Shown one piece after another: positions 8,287 through 14,222 of a stretch of DNA of 19,037 nucleotides. Every line of letters starts with the position of its first letter. The first letter of the stretch is position 1. This DNA is from JAKEGN01 sp964465665. Its GTDB lineage: Bacteria; Pseudomonadota; Gammaproteobacteria; Steroidobacterales; Woeseiaceae. The notes beneath the pieces were generated by a model. That model was not told the DNA's origin, did no database searches, and saw only the letters and a list, made by a program, of their open reading frames with translations. The position numbers and the translations under genes were made by a program. The DNA lies in contig CAYXKM010000290.1 in assembly GCA_964465665.1 (NCBI GenBank), positions 1-19,037 of the forward strand, given 5' to 3'.

Positions 8287-8305
8287 AATAAATCCGGCAC
8301 CTTTT
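8265..8305. repeat. Tandem half-copies of the palindrome arm
   Basis: AATAAACCCGGCACCTTTT at 8265-8283 (the right arm of the hairpin) is repeated at 8287-8305 with one mismatch (C to T), a 22-nt period. The second copy has no matching left arm. This looks like a partial duplication of a REP-like unit rather than a simple terminator. Confidence 0.75.
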
Positions 8306-8328
8306 CCCTTTCCCTTTGGCAGCTCATA

Positions 8329-8348
8329 TTACTGGAGGTTACTGGAGG
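8329..8348. repeat. 10-nt tandem duplication at the transglycosylase stop
   Basis: TTACTGGAGG occurs twice in direct succession at the 3' end of the transglycosylase gene; the second copy carries its stop codon. It is probably a small slippage event of no obvious function. Confidence 0.6.
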
Positions 8349-9127
8349 CGAAAGCCGGCGTGGGCGAGCTGTGCCGCACTGCGCTGGAACTCATCCTTGT
8401 CTGCATAAACCAGGACCACGGAGAATCGTCCGACATCGTGGCGGAACCAGTCGAGCTGCAAACCGGGTGACAGTTGCTCCATGCTGTCCACAAATGCGGC
8501 AGCGCGGTAGGGCTCCGCAAAACTGACGAGAGTCGTCCGGCCCAGTTCCGAATACAGGTGCTCGCCGAGCGGTTTCTTCGGGTTGCGATCCCCCAGTACG
8601 TAGTCGAGGTGCTGAAAAATATAGCCGCTGTACCACTCGGCGCCCGGAGGAATATTGCTGCCGTCCTTTGCGATGCGGCTTGGCCCGTAGTTGTAAGCGG
8701 CAAGCGCGAGATGCAGGTTGCCATCGTAACTCTGCAATAGCTCATTCAGATAGCGTGCACCGGCCTCGATGTTCGTGCAGGGGTCGTACAGTTCGGTCAG
8801 GCGAAAAACGCCGAGATGCTGCGCCGTGCCGGGCCACTGGATCTGCATCACGCCGTGTGCATTGGCTTTCGATCGCGCTGTCGCATTGAAATCGCTTTCG
8901 CCGCGCGCCACGGCCAGCAAAAGTGTCTCCGGCAGTTTGTGCGCCGCCGATGCCGAGCGAAAGCAATGACCGTGCGGAAAACGAAAGCTCGGCGGAATTT
9001 CCGTGTCATTCTTCAGATAGCGTTGCCAGGCCAGGTTGGCATCGTCCGAAGGCATTGTTGTGGCATAAGCCAGCACGCCGCTCAGCAACGTCGTGAGGAG
9101 TGACGCACTGATTGTGACGACTCTCAT
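8339..9127 (-). CDS. Lytic murein transglycosylase with SPOR-like C-terminal region
   Basis: A 262-residue protein, last gene of the seven-gene operon; its ATG overlaps the stop of the preceding gene (ATGA). A signal peptide occupies about residues 1-22. The SLT/lysozyme-like domain spans about 55-180, with catalytic Glu77 in ARGESDFNATA, HGVMQIQ (91-97) and AAYNYGP (143-149), the three hallmark blocks of family 1 lytic transglycosylases. It would cleave the MurNAc-GlcNAc bond to leave 1,6-anhydroMurNAc ends. The last 55 residues or so (PYRAAAFVDSMEQL... FSVVLVYADKDEFQRSAAQL) have the beta-alpha-beta pattern of a degenerate SPOR domain, which in other proteins binds glycan strands lacking stem peptides. 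Two cysteines (55 and 117) could form a disulfide. Confidence 0.9.
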   Translation of the reverse strand: MRVVTISASLLTTLLSGVLAYATTMPSDDANLAWQRYLKNDTEIPPSFRFPHGHCFRSASAAHKLPETLLLAVARGESDFNATARSKANAHGVMQIQWPGTAQHLGVFRLTELYDPCTNIEAGARYLNELLQSYDGNLHLALAAYNYGPSRIAKDGSNIPPGAEWYSGYIFQHLDYVLGDRNPKKPLGEHLYSELGRTTLVSFAEPYRAAAFVDSMEQLSPGLQLDWFRHDVGRFSVVLVYADKDEFQRSAAQLAHAGFRLQ

Positions 9128-9672
9128 TGCGCAGGCAGCTCCAGCCCCGTGGCTGCCTGGATCTGTGACAGTTTGGCCTGCCGCTCGATGTCGCTTTCGT
9201 ACGCGAACGCGACTTCATAGACACCGGTTTTGACCTTGACCACCCGGTAATCGAGGCCGGTGACGCGTTCCAGCTGCGAGACGAATCCGCGTGCGGCGAT
9301 CTCGCTGCGGAAGGGATTCCAGAAACTGTGCCACTGCCGATCCTGTAGCCGCAGCAGTTCATTCCCGTCGTCCATTTCCGCCGGCAGTTCAGTCAGCGGT
9401 TCAGTTGAAACCGGCTCCTCGACCATCGCAACCGGCCCGGGCAGGGACTCGGTGACCTCTTCCGCTGTCGCAGGTGCCGGTATCGCCGCGTCGCCTGTAC
9501 CTGCGGCGGCTGCGATCTCGCGTTGCTTCTCCTTGAGGTTCTGCAGGGCCTCGTCGAAACGGCTCTTGTGCAGTTCCGGGTTCGACAGGTGAAACTCCGG
9601 CACGCCGAGTATGAGGAGTATCGCGCCGATTGAAACCGCGGAACCGATGATGAAGCCGAGTAAGCGGATCAT
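9124..9672 (-). CDS. Membrane-anchored SPOR-like protein
   Basis: A 182-residue protein. The ATG at 9672 begins a single N-terminal TM (about residues 4-24, RLLGFIIGSAVSIGAILLIL) and lies 4 nt after the preceding stop; an in-frame start at 9738 would overlap that gene and bury the TM. A short charged helix (about 35-57) and an acidic Pro/Ala/Glu linker (about 60-105) follow. The C-terminal 65 residues or so (FWNPFRSEIAARGFVSQL... DYRVVKVKTGVYEVAFAY) resemble a SPOR domain: helix, then paired strands, then a second helix. The topology suits reaching from the inner membrane to peptidoglycan, as in FtsN or DamX. It overlaps the transglycosylase gene by 4 nt, so the two products probably work together. 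No cysteines. Confidence 0.72.
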   Translation of the reverse strand: MIRLLGFIIGSAVSIGAILLILGVPEFHLSNPELHKSRFDEALQNLKEKQREIAAAAGTGDAAIPAPATAEEVTESLPGPVAMVEEPVSTEPLTELPAEMDDGNELLRLQDRQWHSFWNPFRSEIAARGFVSQLERVTGLDYRVVKVKTGVYEVAFAYESDIERQAKLSQIQAATGLELPAQ

Positions 9673-9676
9673 GGGG

Positions 9677-11137
9677 CTAGTACCGGTTCCTGACGCGTAT
9701 GGCCTGCCAGTCGATGCGCGCCTGCCAGTTTTCGGCAATGGCCTCGAGTTCCGTCAGCCAGCGTTGCAGTTCCGCGCCCTGCAGTCCCTGGCGCACCGAT
9801 GCCGTGCAGCGCAACGGCAAGCGCTCAATGTGCCTCGCGAGCGCGCGTGCCGCCTTGTTGTCGCTGGCTGCCAGCACATAATAAGTGTCCATGGAGGGAC
9901 TCAACTCCCATTTATCACCCGGTAACCACGCGCCGCCGCCCGAATCGTCATCGAGCAGCGAGAAGTTGACCGACTCATTGGCCCTGATAATCCGTGCCGA
10001 GGCGCGCCGGTCGCATTCCTCCCCGCCGAGGCGCACCAGGCCCAGGTTCCGCTGGTGATTGAGAAAAAACACGACCGCATCGGCGTTGCTGCGCGTTTGC
10101 AAGGCAAAGCAATCGCCACGGTTGCTGCAACTCCGCAGATCGTCGAGTTCGATGAGCCGCAGGTTGGACAGCATGGCGCCGGGACGCGTGGTATAGCGCC
10201 CAGAAACGTTCGCCGGCACCGCGGTAACCACCTCGGCCGGGTTGAACTTTTCTTCCATATGGACGTATGCACTGGCGCTGATCGCTTTGAGGTCGGATGA
10301 CGGTGCTTTGGGCTTGACGGTCACCCAGTACTGGAAAAGCTCATCGTTGACACGGTGTGCGCGGGCTTCGATCGCTGCATTCGCATCGCCGCTGTTCGGC
10401 GTTACCTGCAATGCGTGGTAGGCAGCGAGATTGTTGGTGACCAGTTCGATCATACGCCCGGCATCGGCGGCGTCCCCGGCGTTCGGCGCGGCGACGTATT
10501 CGCCGTCGACCTGTTGCAGGAGCGAGCAACCGAGTTTGTGCGCAAGCTGCGCCGCCAGCAGGTCCGTTTGCGATTCATCGAACGGCACGTCGCGCTCGCC
10601 GAGAAAGGAGCGGTCCGTCGCCACTTCGCGCCAGGCCCGATGCTGCGTCGATGTCAGCGCGCCGCTCCAGGACTTGCCGAAGCCGGCAACCCAGCTGCGG
10701 TCGTCGAGGTCCAGCGCCCGCAGTACCAGTTCGAACTCGCCGGTACGCGTTTCGGCAAGTTCCAGGCCGATGTAGTAGTGCACCTTGTCCGCATTGCAAT
10801 CCACATGGCCGCTGCCGGATATGCGGCCCGGAAGAGCCTGGTCCGGCCTCCAGGCGATGCGAATGCCCGGCGTGTCCATCAGCGCATCCTGCAAACGATC
10901 GCGCATCGAAATAGCGAGTGCGTTGGTCACGGGCTGCGGATTGGCGTCTTTCATGACGACAAATCGCACTGACTCGTTGCGAAAGCGCGGATGTGTCGAG
11001 AGTTGATCCGCAACATAGGGCACCAGGTCCCGATCGACCCAGCTCTCGAGCTCCACCGGTCGCGTCGCGGACAAGACGGGCACGCAGAATGTCAGCATCA
11101 CGAAGACTGACAGGCTGCGCACTGCACCAGCGTTCAT
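9677..11137 (-). CDS. Secreted protein with FlgO/LpoB-like and DUF4384-like regions
   Basis: A 486-residue protein, with its start 1 nt after the upstream stop. The signal peptide is about residues 1-24 (VFVMLTFCVPVLSA). Residues 34-160 have the pattern of the FlgO/LpoB/CsgG-type fold: SVRFVVMKDANPQPVT, then a helix AISMRDRLQDAL, then YYIGLELAETRTGEFELVLRALDLDDRSW. A second, weaker unit follows (about 225-295). Residues 340-440 resemble DUF4384, with a strand-rich block (VVFFLNHQRNLGLVRL), RANESVNF, and a closing TYYVLAASDNKAARAL. The mature chain has six cysteines (114, 204, 337, 343, 375, 444), consistent with disulfides in the periplasm. No enzymatic motif is seen. Within the operon it is the largest periplasmic component and could link the motor-like pair to an outer-membrane or peptidoglycan partner. 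The domain calls are by eye. Confidence 0.65.
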   Translation of the reverse strand: MNAGAVRSLSVFVMLTFCVPVLSATRPVELESWVDRDLVPYVADQLSTHPRFRNESVRFVVMKDANPQPVTNALAISMRDRLQDALMDTPGIRIAWRPDQALPGRISGSGHVDCNADKVHYYIGLELAETRTGEFELVLRALDLDDRSWVAGFGKSWSGALTSTQHRAWREVATDRSFLGERDVPFDESQTDLLAAQLAHKLGCSLLQQVDGEYVAAPNAGDAADAGRMIELVTNNLAAYHALQVTPNSGDANAAIEARAHRVNDELFQYWVTVKPKAPSSDLKAISASAYVHMEEKFNPAEVVTAVPANVSGRYTTRPGAMLSNLRLIELDDLRSCSNRGDCFALQTRSNADAVVFFLNHQRNLGLVRLGGEECDRRASARIIRANESVNFSLLDDDSGGGAWLPGDKWELSPSMDTYYVLAASDNKAARALARHIERLPLRCTASVRQGLQGAELQRWLTELEAIAENWQARIDWQAIRVRNRY

Positions 11138-11138
11138 C

Positions 11139-11933
11139 TCATTGCTCCAGCCGCAGGTCGCCGTTGCGGCCGATGACCAGCTTGCCGCCGCTCGCGTCAG
11201 TAAGAAACTGCTGAAGCTGCGCCGCGGTACCGGAGGGAAGGGTTACGCCCCAGCGCTGTTCGCCGCCGATCTCGGCGCCGGAGCGCAGCAACGCCCGCCG
11301 GACTTCCGCCGGCACGGTCTGTCCGTCCATTTCGTGGTACTGACCGGGGGTGGACGCCGGCCAGAAATCCATTCGGCCGCCATCGATTTTGAGGCGCAGC
11401 GATTTCTCCGCGGATATTGCAAAGAAACCGACTTCATCGCGCGAAATAAGCCGCGTCAGGGCATCGTCGTCTTCGAACTGCAAAGTGAAACCCTTATCCT
11501 GCGGTGGTGCTGACGTGACCACTGTACTTTCAGGCTCCGCCGCCGGCGGGTCGACCGGCTCGGGTTCGGCAGCGCGTACTTCGGGTGCGTGAATGGGGGC
11601 GCGAACCGGCACGCGAATTGCCTCCGGAACACTTGTTCTCTCCTGTGGCTTGCTGACCGGTTCGGGTGCTGGCGTTCGTATTTCGGTGGGCTCGACCTGA
11701 CGCGGCATAGGTTCCGGCGCCGGGCGCGCCAATTCGGCGCGCGGCAATTCCACCGGTCGTTGCGGCTCGGCAGGTTTCGGTACCACCGGGATGCTCTGCA
11801 CCAGGGCAAAAATGGCCACGAGGCAGAGCGACAGGATTGCCATGAAGCGCATCACGTCGGTCTGCAGTTCGGCATCCGCGGCGTCCATGTGCGCGCCGCG
11901 GCCCATCGAATAATGCAGCGGTGAGCGCATCAT
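11139..11933 (-). CDS. ExbD/TolR/MotB-like proton-channel partner with Pro/Glu-rich linker
   Basis: A 264-residue protein. The ATG at 11933 overlaps the stop of the channel-subunit gene (ATGA); a second ATG follows immediately. A short cytoplasmic head is followed by one TM (about residues 27-47). Asp26 lies exactly at the TM entrance in TDVMRFMAILSLCLVAIF, comparable to the essential Asp of ExbD/TolR (IDVMLVLL-type) and MotB. Residues 50-145 are a Pro/Glu/Arg-rich linker with repeated PEP/APEP units, long enough to cross the periplasm. The C-terminal domain (about 147-264) is not OmpA-like and I do not recognise it. It has two similar-looking beta-alpha units (ALTRLISRDEVGFFAI and QLQQFLTDASGGKLVI). 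It probably forms the proton-translocating stator with the upstream gene product. Confidence 0.72.
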   Translation of the reverse strand: MMRSPLHYSMGRGAHMDAADAELQTDVMRFMAILSLCLVAIFALVQSIPVVPKPAEPQRPVELPRAELARPAPEPMPRQVEPTEIRTPAPEPVSKPQERTSVPEAIRVPVRAPIHAPEVRAAEPEPVDPPAAEPESTVVTSAPPQDKGFTLQFEDDDALTRLISRDEVGFFAISAEKSLRLKIDGGRMDFWPASTPGQYHEMDGQTVPAEVRRALLRSGAEIGGEQRWGVTLPSGTAAQLQQFLTDASGGKLVIGRNGDLRLEQ

Positions 11934-12583
11934 GAGACCTGACCTTCCGTGTCGCTTGCCGTTGCGGCCCGGCCTGTCAGGTGCCCCTCGATACGCTCCA
12001 GTGTGTCGCGCATGCGCGAGGTATCGGCGCGTGCCGCCGTGTCGTAACAATGCTGTAACGTGGAACCGAGTGTGACCGATTTGTAAACGCGCATCAGGTA
12101 GCCGCCGATGCCGCCGAATATCGTGGTTGACAGAGCCAGCAGTATTCCGCCGTCGACCATGCGTCGCAGCACGATGTACGCGCCATCCTGCAACCCGTCG
12201 TCCGGATCGCCGAGCGCGAACAGCAGGGCGCTACGCATGCCGATCGCCGTCCAGATGACTCCGGTGCCGAAAAACAGAGTGGTCCAGATATCGGTCAGGT
12301 GATCGAGCTGCACGATCTCATTCAACGGCCGCGCATTTGACAGCGCATTACGCAGCTTTCGCAGCGTGACGAAGTACGCGATAAGCAGAACCGCAAAAAC
12401 CGGGATCGACGAGCCGAGGTTGGTGTAAGCCCACAGCAGCCAGTCGCTGACATGCGGCTCGTCGGAGAAACTGATGACCCGGGTGCGCGCAAGTACGTAC
12501 AGCACGGCGGCGGCACCGACGAAGGAGCCGAAGACGCCCGCCGTCAATCCCTGTATGAAACGCTCGCTGTTTGCTTTTTGCAT
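11930..12583 (-). CDS. MotA/TolQ/ExbB-type proton-channel family protein
   Basis: A 217-residue inner-membrane protein with four hydrophobic segments (about residues 11-33, 54-74, 101-123 and 143-166). The third and fourth carry the family hallmarks in degenerate form: FFGTGVIWTAIGMRSAL corresponds to the G-L-x-GTV-x-GM block, and VDGGILLALSTTIFGGIGG to the GI-x-x-AL-x-TT-x-x-G block, with Thr153/Thr154 where TolQ/ExbB have the conserved pore threonine. It has four TMs rather than three, as in MotA/PomA, but only about 16 residues between TM3 and TM4, much shorter than in TolQ. A charged C-terminal helix (about 180-205) follows. The gene overlaps its putative partner by 4 nt. It is predicted to use proton flow to drive rotation or displacement of the partner. 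Confidence 0.75.
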   Translation of the reverse strand: MQKANSERFIQGLTAGVFGSFVGAAAVLYVLARTRVISFSDEPHVSDWLLWAYTNLGSSIPVFAVLLIAYFVTLRKLRNALSNARPLNEIVQLDHLTDIWTTLFFGTGVIWTAIGMRSALLFALGDPDDGLQDGAYIVLRRMVDGGILLALSTTIFGGIGGYLMRVYKSVTLGSTLQHCYDTAARADTSRMRDTLERIEGHLTGRAATASDTEGQVS

Positions 12584-12598
12584 GCCACGGACGTCGCT

Positions 12599-13147
12599 TC
12601 AGTTGCCGGCCGCGCAGGCGGTGCAGGTTGCTTCGAGTACGAGTTCGATCTCCTGGTAGAGTTCGTCGGCGCGGTAGTAACCGTCGTTGTCGAGGCTGAC
12701 CCGCAAGAGGCCACGTTCCTTGTCGCTGAGTTCGCGTTCCATGTCGAGCATTACGCGGTCGCGGCGCGGGCAGGTGTGCGAGCAATTGTTGTAGTCGCCC
12801 TGCATCGACATGAACTTCACGTTGAAGTAACGGTTGTAGTAATCCTTCGCCTGGCGCTGGCTCAAAAGCCCCTCGTCGCTGGACCACACCAGAAACTCGC
12901 TGAAAATGCGCTTGTTTTCGGGTTTCGGATCGCCTTCGGCGACTCGCAGCAGGTCGTCGTAGTAACGATCGAGATGCGCTTCGCAGCCACTGGTCAGAGT
13001 GCGTTTCACGTCATCGACGGCGGACTCGAGGTTCTTGCTCGTGGTGCTGCTGCAAGGCGGTGTGCTGGCACAGGACGCCAGCAGAAAATTGACCGCGAGC
13101 AATGCGATCAGGATCGGTGCCGGCATACGGCAGTGAATGCTGCTCAT
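12599..13147 (-). CDS. Cysteine-rich lipoprotein (hypothetical)
   Basis: A 182-residue protein. The ATG at 13147 is preferred over one at 13159 because GGAGAAGG is placed 2-10 nt upstream. Residues 10-26 form a lipoprotein signal (LLAVNFLLASC) with lipidated Cys26 followed by Ala-Ser, consistent with outer-membrane sorting. Six further cysteines (32, 55, 122, 126, 175, 178) include CSHTC and CTAC pairs. In an oxidising periplasm these could form three disulfides, though a metal site is possible. The rest is helical and highly charged. I recognise no family. It is the second gene of the operon, 32 nt after the first and 15 nt before the channel subunit. A role as the outer-membrane anchor of the complex is inference. 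Confidence 0.7.
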   Translation of the reverse strand: MSSIHCRMPAPILIALLAVNFLLASCASTPPCSSTTSKNLESAVDDVKRTLTSGCEAHLDRYYDDLLRVAEGDPKPENKRIFSEFLVWSSDEGLLSQRQAKDYYNRYFNVKFMSMQGDYNNCSHTCPRRDRVMLDMERELSDKERGLLRVSLDNDGYYRADELYQEIELVLEATCTACAAGN

Positions 13148-13179
13148 GACCTTCTCCATAGTTCCGGTTCGATCCCGGA

Positions 13180-14061
13180 TCAGTTTTCGAGTGGGCTGCG
13201 ATAGGCCTGTTCGGTATTGCCCGGAGGCGGGCCGGCAACCTGGATGTTGTTGCCCCCATCGCCGAACAGGATCGACTTGACGCCGCCGACCACTTCCATC
13301 ATCTCCGGGGTGATCGCGCCGAAAGACTGGTTCAGCTGTTCGATCAGCGTTGCGCGCGCAATTTCTTCGCGTGTTCTCGCGATCAGCGTGCTGGTTTCGT
13401 CCATGTCGAGATAAATGTCCGAGGCGAGTACCGCGAGCGACTGGTCGCTCTGGCTGCTGGAGGAGGCGACGAGCTGGTAGTACTGGCGAAACCGTTCCGA
13501 GAGCCGCATGCCGGATTTGCCGCGCATCGAAGGACTGGCCGCGCTGGTGCTTTCCTGAGGATTGCTACCGAGCAGCGTTTCCTGCAGCATCCACGACGTC
13601 ATCTTGTTACCGAGTTCACTGCGCAGGCGTTTCTCGAGACTGAGGCGCGTGTTGTTGACGGTGTGTTCCATGTCGGGCAAGCGCTGTTCCATGATGCCCA
13701 ACATTTCGAGATAAGTAGCGCCAAGCTGGCGCGACAGGCGCTGGCAACCGGGATCGTTCTCGGCGCCTTCGCATTTGCTCTGTTCGTACAATTGCTGCTG
13801 CTGATCGAGGCGGCCGATGACTTCCTGCAGCCCGGTTTCCATTTCCCGGGCGACCGAACTGGTTTGCCGCAGATCCTCGACCACCGTGGTCGGGAACAAG
13901 CGTATGGTCGGTGCCGTCGTATTGGCGGATGCGCGGGTGACAAACGCAAGACCCGCCAGTACGAGGAAAGCAATGATGAAGCGAGTGGCTTTGTCCCGCG
14001 CACTGTGTTGCGGCAAGGACTGTGCGGTGCGGCCGCGGTCGTGACCGGTGATGACGTTCAT
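13180..14061 (-). CDS. Periplasmic coiled-coil protein, first gene of the envelope operon
   Basis: A 293-residue protein. The ATG at 14061 is chosen over one at 14136 because GAGGGAG lies about 7 nt upstream. After a charged 25-residue head there is one hydrophobic segment (about 26-42, RFIIAFLVLAGLAFV), followed by RASA-N, a possible signal cleavage site near residue 46; it could instead be a membrane anchor. Residues 65-155 are strongly helical and probably coiled coil (GLQEVIGRLDQQQQLYEQ... SLEKRLRSEL), with one Cys pair (97, 106) closing a small loop. A Ser-rich linker, another helical block (about 180-255) and a Gly/Pro-rich tail follow. I recognise no named domain. It could be a periplasmic scaffold. 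Confidence 0.7.
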   Translation of the reverse strand: MNVITGHDRGRTAQSLPQHSARDKATRFIIAFLVLAGLAFVTRASANTTAPTIRLFPTTVVEDLRQTSSVAREMETGLQEVIGRLDQQQQLYEQSKCEGAENDPGCQRLSRQLGATYLEMLGIMEQRLPDMEHTVNNTRLSLEKRLRSELGNKMTSWMLQETLLGSNPQESTSAASPSMRGKSGMRLSERFRQYYQLVASSSSQSDQSLAVLASDIYLDMDETSTLIARTREEIARATLIEQLNQSFGAITPEMMEVVGGVKSILFGDGGNNIQVAGPPPGNTEQAYRSPLEN

Positions 14062-14153
14062 ATCGTCTCCCTCTTGTTTGACGGTATGCTGATCCCGGGT
14101 CGCTGAATGGAAGCTGAATACCCCTGTTGTCCCCATTCTGCTTTCGCGTTATG

Positions 14154-14184
14154 TCGACCGCTGCGCCGGCGGCTGCACTATAAT
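14154..14184 (+). promoter_or_regulatory. Probable sigma-70 promoter of the Kdo hydroxylase gene
   Basis: A perfect TATAAT (14179-14184) lies 38 nt before the ATG. A weak -35 candidate, TCGACC (14154-14159), sits 19 nt upstream. Transcription would begin near 14191, giving a leader of about 30 nt that includes the GGAGG. This places the GTG at 14193 at the very 5' end of the transcript and supports the ATG at 14223 as the start. Confidence 0.6.
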
Positions 14185-14222
14185 CGGCGCCCGTGGCCAT
14201 TACCGATTCGGAGGTGCCGAGA

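Noticed and set aside
8339..14061. Zorya anti-phage system
   Set aside because: A MotA/MotB-like pair is present, but there is no ZorC/ZorD-like cytoplasmic effector, helicase or nuclease, and the B subunit has no OmpA-type domain. All other partners are periplasmic or membrane proteins.
8339..14061. Tol-Pal or TonB-ExbB-ExbD operon
   Set aside because: No TolA/TonB energy-transducer, no TolB propeller and no Pal; the channel protein has four TMs and a very short TM3-TM4 connection.
14193..14222. GTG at 14193 as the Kdo hydroxylase start
   Set aside because: It would lie at the predicted transcription start with no ribosome site, whereas ATG 14223 has GGAGG 8 nt upstream.
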